DNA of 64,000 nt from Thermoanaerobacterales bacterium (GTDB taxonomy: Bacteria; Bacillota; Thermosediminibacteria; Thermosediminibacterales; Tepidanaerobacteraceae). The stretch covers positions 32,154-96,153 of the forward strand of contig DUMA01000015.1 of the NCBI GenBank assembly GCA_012840135.1, in the 5' to 3' direction. The notes under the pieces are model-generated. The model saw only the letters and a list, made by a program, of their open reading frames with translations, had not been told where the DNA came from and made no database searches. This document shows positions 8,327-17,962 of this stretch, piece after piece (within the stretch, counting starts at the first letter, position 1; every line of letters starts with the position of its first letter). The position numbers and the translations under genes are program-made.

Positions 8327-9270
8327 TGAAGAGGCTAAAGAGCTTTTTCAAAACAATTAGGCGGGACGAAAGAGGGACAGTGCTGGTGCTGGCCGCAGCC
8401 GTGATGACCGTACTCCTGGGTTTTGCCGCTCTGGTGACCGATGTGGGTGCCCTTGTGCTGGAAAAAAATCGTTTACAGAACGCATGCGACGCCGCCGCCC
8501 TGGCCGCCGCCCGGGAACTTCCATCCACTGAGGCGGCCAGGCAAAAGGCCCTGGAATACCTGGGGTATAACGGTGTTGCTCCGGAGGAGGCTATTATAAA
8601 CTTTGATGCCGGGGGCACAAAGGTGACCGTGGAAGCGTCCCGCCGTGTAGATTTCACCTTTGCCCGGGTTTTTGGTATAAATAGCGGTAATGTTTCGACA
8701 AGGGCATCCGCCGTATTCGGCAGTGTGAAAAGCATAACCGGAGTGGTTCCCTTCGGTATTCCCGACCAGCCGCTGGTATACGGGCAGGAATACACCTTAA
8801 AATCCGGTTCCCACGATGCATACGGTCCGGGCAATTACGGCGCCCTGGCCCTGGAATTGAGGGGAGCATCCAGCTATGAAAACAATTTGAAATACGGTTA
8901 CGGCGGCACTGTCAGTGTGGGAGACTGGGTGCTTACGGAACCGGGAAACATGTCGGGCCCTACCGAAGAAGGAGTAAATTACCGTTTGAGCCGGTGCCCG
9001 CATACACCTGGTTGCAGCATTGATTCTTATCACCCCGATTGCCCAAGAGTTATGATAGTGCCGATTTTCAACCCCACCGACTTGAGCGGCAGGGACAAAG
9101 TCAAGATAGTCGGGTTTGCAGCCTTCCTGTTGAAAGGAGTGGAAGGTTCAGGAAATAAAAGTAATGTTAAAGGATACTTTTTGCAAATGGTTCCGCCGGA
9201 AGGATTGCGTTATACCATAGACCCGAACGGAACCGACTACGGACTGCATGCGGCAAAGCTGATGGAATGA
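8323..9270 (+). CDS. TadG-like pilus protein (Tad N-terminal domain)
   Basis: Membrane-anchored surface protein with the TadE/G-like N-terminal region: RRDERGTVLVLAAAVMTVL followed by LVTDVGALVLEKNRLQNACDAAALAAA, where the Asp-Ala-Ala-Ala-Leu-Ala stretch is the hallmark. 315 residues, with an extracellular part of unknown fold carrying several Cys (CPHTPGCS, HPDCP) that could form disulphides or bind metal. It overlaps the tadE stop by four bases, so the two are translationally coupled. No von Willebrand A domain of long TadG proteins is present. Confidence 0.82.
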   Translation: MMKRLKSFFKTIRRDERGTVLVLAAAVMTVLLGFAALVTDVGALVLEKNRLQNACDAAALAAARELPSTEAARQKALEYLGYNGVAPEEAIINFDAGGTKVTVEASRRVDFTFARVFGINSGNVSTRASAVFGSVKSITGVVPFGIPDQPLVYGQEYTLKSGSHDAYGPGNYGALALELRGASSYENNLKYGYGGTVSVGDWVLTEPGNMSGPTEEGVNYRLSRCPHTPGCSIDSYHPDCPRVMIVPIFNPTDLSGRDKVKIVGFAAFLLKGVEGSGNKSNVKGYFLQMVPPEGLRYTIDPNGTDYGLHAAKLME

Positions 9271-9292
9271 TAATGGCGAGGAGAATTGAACT

Positions 9293-9994
9293 ATGAAAAA
9301 TAAACTCATCTTTTTACTGGCGATTATTTTTGGCCTTGCGGCTGCTTTTGGCGCATACAATTATATGGAAGATTTAAAAAGAACCTACAGGACATCCGGG
9401 AATTTCACCCGGGTGGCTACGGCGAAACAGAAAATTGCGGCCAGGACGGTCATAAGCGGCGATATGCTGGAATTCAAAGAAATGCCCGTGGAATACGTAC
9501 TGCCGGGTACGGTGGTGGACGTCAAAGATGCGACGGGCAAAATGGCGCGCGGCGATATTTATCCGGGAGAGGTGATCCTTAGCAACAAACTGGTGGCGAG
9601 AACCGATGCCGCTGCGGGTCTTTCGGCGAAAGTGGAAAAGGGCAGGCGGGCTGTTTCTATTCCGGTCAACAACATAACCGCCATGCACGGGCTCATCAAT
9701 GCGGGAGATCGTGTGGACGTGCTGGTCACTTTCAACGCGCCGGGTGAACAAAAAACTCCAGCCACATCCACCATAATTCAAAATGTGCCGGTTCTGGCCG
9801 TCAATGGGAATCTTGCGACAGAAGGAGCATCGAAACAGGAGCCCCAGACCATCACCGTTATGGTGGAACCGGAACAAGCTCAACAGATAGCCCTGGCCAT
9901 CCAGCAGGGAAGCATTCAACTGGCGCTGCGCTCGCCGGACGATTCAGATATCGTACAGCTTCGCACGAGCATACCGGAACATTTAATGCGATAG
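9293..9994 (+). CDS. cpaB: Flp pilus assembly protein CpaB/RcpC
   Basis: Single-pass membrane protein, 233 residues. The N-terminal helix is followed by an SAF domain (about residues 42-107, starting AKQKIAARTVISGDML) and an RcpC-type domain beginning EKGRRAVSIPVN near residue 117. In diderms it works with the secretin; here no secretin gene is found, so it presumably organises the pilus exit at the wall or membrane. It is preceded by GGCGAGGAG and followed within 16 bases by the CpaE-like gene. Confidence 0.9.
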   Translation: MKNKLIFLLAIIFGLAAAFGAYNYMEDLKRTYRTSGNFTRVATAKQKIAARTVISGDMLEFKEMPVEYVLPGTVVDVKDATGKMARGDIYPGEVILSNKLVARTDAAAGLSAKVEKGRRAVSIPVNNITAMHGLINAGDRVDVLVTFNAPGEQKTPATSTIIQNVPVLAVNGNLATEGASKQEPQTITVMVEPEQAQQIALAIQQGSIQLALRSPDDSDIVQLRTSIPEHLMR

Positions 9995-10009
9995 CGGGGA
10001 GGTTTTTGT

Positions 10010-11233
10010 ATGGCACCCATCAGGGTTTTAATAGCGGACGACATAGCTACCACGCGTGAAGACATAAAACGCCTGCTTTATTTTGAGGACGACATAGAGG
10101 TGGTGGGCGAGGCCGGCGACGGCCATGAAGCAGTTTCCATGGCTGAGGAACTGAAACCCGACGTTATATTGATGGATATAAATATGCCCCGCCTGGACGG
10201 CATCGGCGCTACGGAGCAGATTTCCGTGAATTTGCCCCAGTGCGCCATCATTATAATTTCCATACAGGGGGAGCAGGAATACCTTCGCAAGGCCATGGCT
10301 GCCGGAGCCAGGGAATATCTGGTAAAGCCCTTCTCTGCCAATGAACTGGCAAACGCCATCCGCCGGGTCAACGAATCTCAGAAACGGCGCAACTTGAACC
10401 TTGTGCCGCAAACGCCCTCTAATGCCTCGCAGGGCTTCAAGCAAAAGCGCGGCAAAATAATCGCATTTTTCTGCACCAAGGGGGGTGTGGGCAAGACGAC
10501 CCTGGCCTGCAACCTGGCCGTAGCTCTGGCGCAGGAGACCGGGAAAAAAGTGGCTCTGCTGGATCTGGACCTTACTGCGGGCGACGCCGCAGTTATGCTC
10601 AACATCAATGCCAGAAACACCATAGCCGATTTGGTACAGGAACAGGATGTAATGGATTTTCAACTGGTGGACGTGTTTCTTATTCCGCACCTGTCGGGAG
10701 CAAGATTACTCCCGGCGCCGCTTTCTCCGGAGCAGGCGGAATTGATACACCCGCCGCATGTGGAACAGCTCTTGAAAATATTAAGGGAGAATTTCGATTA
10801 TGTCATTGCGGATACCGCACCGCTTTATAGCGATATCAATCTTGAGGTGCTGGAAGCGTGTGATAGGATAGCGCTTGTTTTGAACCAGGACCTGACCACC
10901 CTGAAACACGTCAAAACTACTATTGATATCATGAAAACGCTGAACTGCGAGTCTAAAGTGAGGATTATTCTGAACCAGCAAAGCAACGAAGGACTGAAGG
11001 TCAAGGAACTGGAAAAGACGTTGAATACTGCCATAACGGCTGCGGTGCCCGACGACGGTAAAACGGTGCAGAGTGCCATCAACAAAGGGGTGCCTTTTGT
11101 TATGGGACAGCCTTTTGCTAAAGTGTCGGCCGCAGTGAAAGACATGATCGGCCTGCTGGACCTGGCCAAGGTGGATGAGGGCCGGGAAACGGTTGCCAAA
11201 AAGTCTTTTGTGACAAGAATGTTCAGTTTTTAG
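10010..11233 (+). CDS. cpaE: CpaE/TadZ-type ATPase with intact receiver domain
   Basis: Two-domain protein, 407 residues. The first 125 residues form a response-regulator receiver with a complete acidic pocket (ADD near residue 10) and phosphoacceptor Asp56 in VILMDINMP; Lys106 of LVKPFS completes the site. A short linker leads to a MinD/ParA-like ATPase with the deviant Walker A CTKGGVGKTT (about 155-164) and DLDLTAGDA. Such proteins position the Tad machine at a cell site. Many CpaE/TadZ receivers have lost the Asp; this one keeps it, so phosphorylation control is possible. It lies upstream of the assembly ATPase. Confidence 0.92.
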   Translation: MAPIRVLIADDIATTREDIKRLLYFEDDIEVVGEAGDGHEAVSMAEELKPDVILMDINMPRLDGIGATEQISVNLPQCAIIIISIQGEQEYLRKAMAAGAREYLVKPFSANELANAIRRVNESQKRRNLNLVPQTPSNASQGFKQKRGKIIAFFCTKGGVGKTTLACNLAVALAQETGKKVALLDLDLTAGDAAVMLNINARNTIADLVQEQDVMDFQLVDVFLIPHLSGARLLPAPLSPEQAELIHPPHVEQLLKILRENFDYVIADTAPLYSDINLEVLEACDRIALVLNQDLTTLKHVKTTIDIMKTLNCESKVRIILNQQSNEGLKVKELEKTLNTAITAAVPDDGKTVQSAINKGVPFVMGQPFAKVSAAVKDMIGLLDLAKVDEGRETVAKKSFVTRMFSF

Positions 11234-11253
11234 ATTTGCCTTTTCGGCAAATC
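11233..11253 (+). other. Small hairpin between cpaE and cpaF
   Basis: GATTTGCC pairs with GGCAAATC across a five-base loop, with no T run. Probably an intercistronic mRNA element. Confidence 0.5.
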
Positions 11254-11304
11254 CGACTTAATCTGACCGCTGAAATCCGAACACTGATTGGGGAGTGACT
11301 GAAG

Positions 11305-12663
11305 ATGTCGTTATTGAAGAGGCTTGAAAGCAAAAAGGCGACGGAGGATGTAAACCGGGAGGAACGAAAAACTCAAAGTCATTTTGTCCGGGACCCTTAT
11401 GCCTCGTTGAAGGCCGGCCTGCACAAAAAGTTGGTCGACGAGCTCAAGGACGTTAAAGAATCCGAAGAAGGGGACAACAGATTCATGGCAAAACGCATAG
11501 AGGAACTGGTGGAGCGTTATTTGACTTCCGACGGCGAAAACCGCATTCCACGGCCAGAAAGGCTCCGGATAGCCGGAGAAATGGTCGACGAAATAATGGG
11601 TTACGGACCGATAACCTCTCTCCTTAACGACCCCGAAGTCAGCGAAATAATGGTCAACGGCCCCAACCAGGTTTATGTGGAAAGAAACGGTATACTGGAA
11701 CTTACGGACGTCTTTTTTAGGGACAACGAGCATGTCATGAATATCATCGACAGGATAGTGTCACCTCTCGGAAGGCGCATAGACGAAAGCATGCCCATGG
11801 TGGATGCCCGACTGCCGGATGGTTCCCGGGTAAATGCCATTATACCTCCTCTCTCTTTAAACGGTCCTGTCATTACTATTCGAAAATTTTCAAGGGACCC
11901 TTTTACTGTGGAAGACCTGATTAATTTCGGCACACTGACACCCCAAATGGCGGCCTTTCTCGAAGCCTGCGTCAAGGCGAGACTCAATATCGTCGTATCC
12001 GGCGGCACCGGCAGCGGCAAAACCACCACGCTAAACGTGCTGTCTTCATTCATCCCACCTTCGGAAAGGATAGTCACCATAGAAGATGCAGCGGAGCTGC
12101 AGCTGCGCCAGCCTCATGTGGTTGCACTGGAGAGCCGTCCGCCGAACATCGAGGGCAAAGGAGCCATATCAATTCGAGACCTGGTGCGGAATGCTCTTCG
12201 CATGAGGCCAGATCGGATAATAGTGGGAGAGGTACGCAGCGGCGAGGCACTGGATATGCTGCAGGCAATGAACACTGGCCATGACGGGTCTCTCACCACC
12301 GGCCATGCCAATTCGCCTCGAGACATGCTTTCCCGCCTGGAAACCATGGTGCTGATGGCCGGGATGGATCTGCCGGTGCGCGCCATCCGGGAACAAATTT
12401 CTTCGGCCATCGATTTAATCATACAGCAAAGCCGCTTTAGAGATGGTTCGCGGCGTATTACACACATTACCGAAGTGCTGGGAATGGAAGGGGAGGTAAT
12501 TGTATTACAGGATTTATACACCTTCCGTCAGACCGGGATAGATCGCGACGGAAAGGTAAAGGGGTATTTTTCCTGTACCGGGATCCGGCCTAAGTTCATG
12601 GAAATTCTTGAAGCCTGTGGTATCAAACTGCCTCCGAATGTTTTTGAACCTTCGATTTTATAG
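11305..12663 (+). CDS. cpaF: Tad pilus assembly ATPase CpaF/TadA
   Basis: Hexameric secretion ATPase that drives assembly of Flp pili, 452 residues. An N-terminal helical region is followed by the CpaF segment [21 protein letters not shown] (cut short here: [12 protein letters not shown]) and the ATP-binding core: Walker [10 protein letters not shown] near residue 233, the Asp/His boxes and [18 protein letters not shown] for Walker B, with GSLTTGHAN after it. All expected catalytic parts are present. The ribosome site is GGGGAG some 10 bases before the ATG. It works with the TadB and TadC membrane proteins downstream. Confidence 0.95.
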   Translation: MSLLKRLESKKATEDVNREERKTQSHFVRDPYASLKAGLHKKLVDELKDVKESEEGDNRFMAKRIEELVERYLTSDGENRIPRPERLRIAGEMVDEIMGYGPITSLLNDPEVSEIMVNGPNQVYVERNGILELTDVFFRDNEHVMNIIDRIVSPLGRRIDESMPMVDARLPDGSRVNAIIPPLSLNGPVITIRKFSRDPFTVEDLINFGTLTPQMAAFLEACVKARLNIVVSGGTGSGKTTTLNVLSSFIPPSERIVTIEDAAELQLRQPHVVALESRPPNIEGKGAISIRDLVRNALRMRPDRIIVGEVRSGEALDMLQAMNTGHDGSLTTGHANSPRDMLSRLETMVLMAGMDLPVRAIREQISSAIDLIIQQSRFRDGSRRITHITEVLGMEGEVIVLQDLYTFRQTGIDRDGKVKGYFSCTGIRPKFMEILEACGIKLPPNVFEPSIL

Positions 12664-12682
12664 ATTTGGGAGGACAGAAGGC

Positions 12683-13639
12683 ATGGAAACCGTAAGCGTA
12701 CTGGTTTTTCTGGCAAGTTTTTTGACGGTTCTGGGGATAAGCGAAGCCCTATCCTCGGACCAGAGGCAGGTGATGATGCGAATTAAAAAAATCGCTTCAA
12801 GGGACGCCCGGGGAGAAGAGGCTGCCGTCCGGCGTCATGTGGAATTATGGCGAAAATTGTTGACCTGGGCGGGTGGCTTATCTTTGACGCGTCGCATAGG
12901 ACTTCTTGTAGATAGAAAACTTGAAGAAGCCGATATATTGCTCCGGGGAGGGGAATTTGTGGTTATTGTAATCGCATGTGCCCTCACCTCGTCGTTTGTT
13001 TCGTTTACAATAACTCTAAATCCTGCAGGAAGTATTATTCTGGGGCTTACGGCCGCCTTGATACCGTTTGCGGTTCTCAACGCCGCCAGAAACAAACGAC
13101 TTTCAAACTTTAACGCCCAGATCTGCGACGCCCTGACCATTATGGCCAACTCCCTTCGTTCCGGTTTCAGCTTTTTGCAGAGTATGGACATGGTGCGAAA
13201 AGAACTGCCGGATCCTATAAAAAAAGAGTTTACAAGGACATTAAAAGAAATAAACCTGGGGACCCCAACTGAAGAAGCCCTCGAAAACTTGGCAAAACGG
13301 GTGAACAGCGAAGACCTGGACCTGGTGATCACGGCGGTCCTTATCCAGAGACAGGTAGGGGGCAACCTTTCGGAAGTGCTGGACAATATTGCGGAAACCA
13401 TCCGGGACCGCATACGCATTAAGCGGGAAATCCGGACCCTTACCGCCCAGGGTCGTATCTCGGGCCTTATCATAGGACTTTTGCCGCTGATCCTCGGGGG
13501 CTTTATGATGGTGGTAAAACCTTCATATATAATGCAACTTTTTTCCTCCAGAGCGGGATTGACTATGATGATGCTGGCCATTGTGGGAGAGTTCACCGGT
13601 ATGCTGATTATAAAGAAGATCGTGGACATCAAGTTTTAA
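12683..13639 (+). CDS. tadB: Tad pilus inner platform protein TadB
   Basis: Polytopic membrane protein of the type II secretion F family, 318 residues. Helices at the N-terminus, near residues 90-130 and at the C-terminus bracket a cytoplasmic helical domain containing ALTIMANSLRSGFSFLQSM, a TadB hallmark. I start at ATG 12683, which has GGGAGGA at 12668-12674; a longer frame would overlap cpaF without a ribosome site. It forms the membrane platform on which CpaF acts, together with TadC. Confidence 0.9.
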   Translation: METVSVLVFLASFLTVLGISEALSSDQRQVMMRIKKIASRDARGEEAAVRRHVELWRKLLTWAGGLSLTRRIGLLVDRKLEEADILLRGGEFVVIVIACALTSSFVSFTITLNPAGSIILGLTAALIPFAVLNAARNKRLSNFNAQICDALTIMANSLRSGFSFLQSMDMVRKELPDPIKKEFTRTLKEINLGTPTEEALENLAKRVNSEDLDLVITAVLIQRQVGGNLSEVLDNIAETIRDRIRIKREIRTLTAQGRISGLIIGLLPLILGGFMMVVKPSYIMQLFSSRAGLTMMMLAIVGEFTGMLIIKKIVDIKF

Positions 13640-13655
13640 GGAGGGTAATTACACC

Positions 13656-14579
13656 ATGGCATTAATTTTGGTTCTGATCGGAGTCTTTGGCAGTGCGTTC
13701 ACAATTACGCTGCTTTTATACCGATGGGTCTTCGGAGAAAGCATAAGAATGAGCAAAAGAGTGACCGAAGTGGTAGGCTCCGCCCCGATTCCAATAAGAC
13801 AGCAGGAATTATCATTTCCTTTATTCCAGAGATTCATAAAACCCATTCTGACCGGTATGACCGGAACTCTGGCACGATATATGCCCGCAGCCGGAACGGA
13901 GACGCTTGAAAAAAGGCTTTTGGAAGCGGGCAGGCCGTGGAATCTTTCTCCGCGGGAGCTGCTGGCGGTAAAGTATGTGCTGTCGGGAATGGGTGCCCTT
14001 ATTTTAATAGAATTAGGGGAACTTTTGGGACAATCGGCGATACAGTCCGCGGTAATGGCCTTTGCAGGGTGCATTGCCGGGTGGATGTTGACGGATGTGG
14101 TAATTAACTACAAAATACGGCAGCGCAAAGGGCAGGTGGAAAAAAATCTGCCCGATGTGCTGGATCTTATCACCGTGTGCGTGGAAGCGGGGCTGGGTTT
14201 TGACGCTGCACTGGCAAAGGTGGTGGAAAAGTCCGGAGGAGTCCTTGCTGACGAGCTGTATCAGGTTTTACAGGAAATAAGGATGGGGAAGCCCCGGAGA
14301 GAAGCTTTGCGTGAAATGGCCGAGAGAGTTGCCGTTGACGACCTGTCTAATTTTGTGGGTTCAATCATCATGGCCGAGCAGCTGGGGGTGAGCATAGGGA
14401 ATGTGCTGCGCCTGCAGTCAAAGGAATCCCGACAGAAGCGCCGTCAGCATGTGGAAGAGACGGCTATGAAGGCCCCTGTAAAAATGCTCATACCCATGGT
14501 AATGTTTATTTTTCCCGCTGTGTTCATCGTCTTACTGGGACCGGCGACAATACAGATTATGAGGGTCTTCGGTTTTTAG
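13656..14579 (+). CDS. tadC: Tad pilus inner platform protein TadC
   Basis: Second platform protein of the same T2SF family, 307 residues. It shows KNLPDVLDLITVCVEAGLGF, the TadC version of the motif, and ends with the membrane segments KMLIPMVMFIFPAVFIVLLG. GGAGGGTAATTACACC precedes the ATG. TadB and TadC are adjacent and of similar size, as in most Tad loci, and complete the core assembly set here (pilin, peptidase, pseudopilins, CpaB, CpaE, CpaF, TadB, TadC). Confidence 0.92.
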   Translation: MALILVLIGVFGSAFTITLLLYRWVFGESIRMSKRVTEVVGSAPIPIRQQELSFPLFQRFIKPILTGMTGTLARYMPAAGTETLEKRLLEAGRPWNLSPRELLAVKYVLSGMGALILIELGELLGQSAIQSAVMAFAGCIAGWMLTDVVINYKIRQRKGQVEKNLPDVLDLITVCVEAGLGFDAALAKVVEKSGGVLADELYQVLQEIRMGKPRREALREMAERVAVDDLSNFVGSIIMAEQLGVSIGNVLRLQSKESRQKRRQHVEETAMKAPVKMLIPMVMFIFPAVFIVLLGPATIQIMRVFGF

Positions 14580-14592
14580 GGGGAGAGAAATT

Positions 14593-14943
14593 TTGAAGGC
14601 GATTAATTCAACCAGGAAAACGGTCCTGGCAGAAAAGGTTGAGACCGCCACGAATTTCACAGGAAGGCTGGTGGGATTAATTTTCACAACAAATTTTAAA
14701 ACCGGCATGGCTCTGCTTATCGTGCCGTGTTCATCTGTACATACATGGTTCTTGAGATACGCAATTGATGTGGTTTTTCTGGACCGCGGCAACCGGATCT
14801 TAAAGGTGGCACAATCCATACCGCCCTTTCGGATTGGCCCGGTGGTAAGAGGGGCCGCAAAAGTGCTGGAACTGCCCGCCGGAGTGTGCAGGGCCACAGG
14901 CACGGAAATTGGCGATGTGATTGAATTTATTTTGGAGGAATGA
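14593..14943 (+). CDS. DUF192 family protein
   Basis: 116-residue protein of the DUF192 family, function unknown. The motif MALLIVPCSSVHTWFLRYAIDVVFLD is the family core (Cys, His and Phe-x-x-x-x-Asp-Val-Val-Phe conserved; here about residues 38-60). No signal peptide is seen. Start is TTG at 14593 with GGGGGAGAG directly upstream. DUF192 genes are recurrent neighbours of Tad pilus loci in Gram-positive bacteria, so a role in pilus biogenesis is possible but unproven. It overlaps the next gene's ATG region. Confidence 0.8.
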   Translation: MKAINSTRKTVLAEKVETATNFTGRLVGLIFTTNFKTGMALLIVPCSSVHTWFLRYAIDVVFLDRGNRILKVAQSIPPFRIGPVVRGAAKVLELPAGVCRATGTEIGDVIEFILEE

Positions 14944-14948
14944 TAAAA

Positions 14949-15899
14949 ATGGCAAAAAGCGCATACAGGGGTGGAGGCTTTTCTCTCACCTTCCGGTTGA
15001 GTCTTGGTTTTACGCTGCTCATAACTTTTTTGATGGGGGCTGTAGGTTTTTCCATATATGTGAGAGAACGCAATGTGTTCATAAACGGAGTTGTAGAAAG
15101 AGGGTGGGCCACGGTGCGTCTTGTCAATACGGTGGCGTCTGAGGCTATGATGTCGGAAAATTATGCCGTGCTTGGCGAGGTGATGAAAGATCTGCACGCC
15201 GACGGCTCAATCCTTGAAGCCGCAGTTTTAGACAAAAAAGGCGATATAATGGCGTCCTGCGGCTTTGAGAGGGGAGTTTCGGCCGGAGCAAAGGATATGG
15301 CAACAGCGGCAGACGTAAGAAAGCTTACGCCGATAAAGGACGGCAAAGGGAAGGTGACCGCCGTTGCATTTACATCGCCCATCTCAGACAGCGGCGGCAA
15401 ATCCGTCGGCCATATTTATATTCTGACGGATTTCAGTTTTGTTGAAAGTTACCTGCGGCAAACGGTCTACAATATTATTTTCAACTTTGTGCTGGCAACT
15501 CTGGCGGGGCTCCTACTGGCGCGCCTGATAATCATCAGGGCCGTGGGCCGTCCGATAAAAGGGCTTTTGCTGGCAACCGAGAGGGTAGCCATCGGCGATT
15601 TTTCGTACAAGCTGCCTGTAGCATCCGGGGATGAACTGGGACGGCTGGCCAGGGCCTTTAATGCCATGAGCGGGGAGCTGGGCGTGCTGTTTAATTCCAT
15701 AAAAAGCATTGTAGGCGACATGTGCTCAACTTCAAAACTCGTTGCAAGGCATTCGGAACTTTTCGAAAAAGAGTCCGATAGAATGGATCCCGACAGACAA
15801 ACGGAATTGATAAAGGAAATTAACTCGTGCGCCAGGCGCCTTGTCCGTGCCAGCGAAAAGCTCAACTCACTGGCTCTGCAGTTTAAGACGGAAAACTAA
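14949..15899 (+). CDS. Membrane sensor with extracellular domain and HAMP, no output domain
   Basis: About 316 residues: a first membrane helix (about 20-40), an extracellular region of some 120 residues with a Cache/PAS-like look (LEAAVLDKKGDIMASCG), a second helix (about 180-200) ending in the HAMP domain RAVGRPIKGLLLATERVAIGDF, then a short helical tail. There is no kinase, methyl-accepting, GGDEF or phosphatase domain after the HAMP. GGAGG at 14934-14938 favours ATG 14949 over the overlapping ATG at 14940. It lies between the pilus genes and a soluble DegS-like kinase, which it might control. Confidence 0.82.
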   Translation: MAKSAYRGGGFSLTFRLSLGFTLLITFLMGAVGFSIYVRERNVFINGVVERGWATVRLVNTVASEAMMSENYAVLGEVMKDLHADGSILEAAVLDKKGDIMASCGFERGVSAGAKDMATAADVRKLTPIKDGKGKVTAVAFTSPISDSGGKSVGHIYILTDFSFVESYLRQTVYNIIFNFVLATLAGLLLARLIIIRAVGRPIKGLLLATERVAIGDFSYKLPVASGDELGRLARAFNAMSGELGVLFNSIKSIVGDMCSTSKLVARHSELFEKESDRMDPDRQTELIKEINSCARRLVRASEKLNSLALQFKTEN

Positions 15900-16028
15900 A
15901 AACTAAAAAATGTTCTATTCATATTCTCAAATTTGTATTAAAATTAATTTGGAACCATGCACCAAGATATTATCTCTTTAATGTCAAGAAACAAATGAAT
16001 TGATTTCATTGAAAAAGGATGAAAGGCT

Positions 16029-17228
16029 TTGGTCAACATTGAAAACCTCGAGAGGATAATACAAAAGACGCGAAGAATTGTGGAAAAGAGCAAAGAGGAA
16101 CTCTACCGGCTGGGAGAGAGCGCAAGGCTGGAATATGAGAAGACAAAGCAGGAACTGGAGTCGGTAAAAAAGGAAATAGCGAGTATTATCAAAGAGGTTG
16201 ACGACCTGGAAAAAAATTACAATCAGTCGAGGATTCGTTTAATGGAAGTCAGCCGGGATTTTAAGCATTACAGCGAAGAACAGATTAAAGAAGCTTACGA
16301 AGAAGCCAATAAAAAACAGATAGAGCTTTTGAGCAAGCGGGAGAAAGAAAAATTGCTTCGTCTGCAGAGGGACCACCTTGAAAGGAACCTGAAAAACCTG
16401 GAGGTTACCATAAAGCGTTCGGAAGAATTGATGGCAAACGTTGGAATGGTGTTAAAGATATTGAGCAACGATCTTGAGTCCATCGGCAACAAGATAGGGG
16501 AAATGCAGCAAATGCAGGCTCTGGGACTTTCTGTTATCATGGCGCAGGAGGAAGAGCGCAAGCGGGTGGCCAGGGAGATTCACGACGGGCCCGCCCAGAG
16601 CCTGGCAAATATAGTAATGAGGGCGGAGTTCTGTATGAAGCTGATGGAAGTCAATCCATCGATGCTGAAGGATGAACTGTACGGTTTAATGGATCTTGTG
16701 CGCAGGAGCCTCCAGGACGTACGGAAAATAATTTTCGACCTTCGCCCCATGGCCCTTGACGATCTGGGCCTTGTACCCGCCCTCAAGCGCTATGTTGAAC
16801 AATATATGAAGGATTATGGTATCTACGTCGAAACAATACTGATGGGCAGGGAATACGAACTTTCCCAGTCGCTTGTGGTGGCCCTTTTTCGGGTCATCCA
16901 GGAATCCATGACAAATATCAGGAAATACGCCAGGGCCACGGAAGTGTTGATAAAAATCGAATTCTTGAAAAACAGGATAAATGTGGTCGTTCGGGACAAC
17001 GGCTGCGGTTTTGACGTAGAAAAAGTGCTGGCCGAAAAAAGCGGCATGGCCTTTGGGCTTATCGGGATGAGGGAGCGAATTCAGTTGCTAAAAGGCAAGT
17101 TTGAAGTAAAATCTTCCCCGGGCCACGGGACGGAAGTGATTTTAAGCGTGCCGACTGCCCATGAGGAAAATGGTCTGGCCGGAGTTCGGAGAGGTGAGTG
17201 CGTTGCAGGAAAACAAAAAACAAATTAA
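16029..17228 (+). CDS. DegS-like soluble sensor histidine kinase
   Basis: 399 residues with no membrane helix. Residues 1-150 are long coiled coils like the DegS sensor domain. The HisKA_3 dimerisation helix holds phospho-acceptor His185 in REIHDGPAQSL; the HATPase part shows RDNGCGFD and GHGTEVIL. The start is TTG at 16029 after AAAGGATGAAAGG; it is the weaker kind of start but fits the coiled coil. Its partner regulator overlaps its end. The input could come from the HAMP membrane protein just upstream, which is inference. Confidence 0.9.
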   Translation: MVNIENLERIIQKTRRIVEKSKEELYRLGESARLEYEKTKQELESVKKEIASIIKEVDDLEKNYNQSRIRLMEVSRDFKHYSEEQIKEAYEEANKKQIELLSKREKEKLLRLQRDHLERNLKNLEVTIKRSEELMANVGMVLKILSNDLESIGNKIGEMQQMQALGLSVIMAQEEERKRVAREIHDGPAQSLANIVMRAEFCMKLMEVNPSMLKDELYGLMDLVRRSLQDVRKIIFDLRPMALDDLGLVPALKRYVEQYMKDYGIYVETILMGREYELSQSLVVALFRVIQESMTNIRKYARATEVLIKIEFLKNRINVVVRDNGCGFDVEKVLAEKSGMAFGLIGMRERIQLLKGKFEVKSSPGHGTEVILSVPTAHEENGLAGVRRGECVAGKQKTN

Positions 17229-17871
17229 AGTAATTATTGCCGATGACCATGCCCTTCTTCGGGAGGGCATAATAAAAATCCTTTCGCTGGAACCGGATAT
17301 TGCCGTGGTGGGGGAAGCCGAAGACGGCGATCAGGTGATAGAGCTTGCAAGAAATACCGAGGTCGACATCATACTGATGGATATAAACATGCCCAATGTT
17401 AACGGCATAAAAGCCACGCAAATAATAAAAGCGGAAAAGCCGGAGATAAATATAATAGCCCTCACGATACACGACCAGGAAGAGTATTTGTTTGAGCTTA
17501 TAAGGAGCGGCATTTCCGGCTACGTCTTAAAGGATGTCAGGCCCCAGGAACTTGTGAAGACCATCCGGTGCGTGGCGGAAGGACAGGCCTTTATTCCTCC
17601 TTCACTCACCCCAAAGGTTTTTAAAGAACTCAACCGGCTTTCGAAAAAAAAGGAAGAAGAATCTCGGCATCATTTTGACTTGACAGAGCGAGAAATGGAG
17701 GTGCTGCAGCAGATCTCCATGGGGCTTTCCAACAGGGAGATAGCCGAAAATCTCTATATAACCGAAAAGACGGTAAAGAACCACCTGACCAACATATTCC
17801 AGAAACTTGGGGTCAACGACCGCACCCAGGCCGTGCTGTTTGCAATCAAGCACAATCTGGTGGAAACTTGA
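17203..17871 (+). CDS. DegU-like NarL/FixJ response regulator
   Basis: Receiver plus LuxR-type helix-turn-helix regulator, about 222 residues. The acidic pair IIADDHALLREG, phosphoacceptor Asp60 (LMDINMP) and Lys of VLKDVRP are intact; the DNA-binding end reads LTEREMEVLQQISMGLSNRE and EKTVKNHL. I choose TTG 17203, seven bases past GAGGTG, so it overlaps the kinase gene by 26 bases. Partner of the DegS-like kinase; targets are not shown, but adjacency suggests the pilus locus. Confidence 0.9.
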   Translation: MQENKKQIKVIIADDHALLREGIIKILSLEPDIAVVGEAEDGDQVIELARNTEVDIILMDINMPNVNGIKATQIIKAEKPEINIIALTIHDQEEYLFELIRSGISGYVLKDVRPQELVKTIRCVAEGQAFIPPSLTPKVFKELNRLSKKKEEESRHHFDLTEREMEVLQQISMGLSNREIAENLYITEKTVKNHLTNIFQKLGVNDRTQAVLFAIKHNLVET

Positions 17872-17962
17872 CATAATAGAAAAAAATATTTCAAATTAAG
17901 AAAACATATGATAATATTTAGATGACAGCAATTTAAAAACAATTGGGAGGGAAGCGGTTGTT

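Noticed and set aside
12835..13632. 265-codon minus-strand ORF
   Set aside because: Shadow of tadB; no ribosome site and no recognisable domain.
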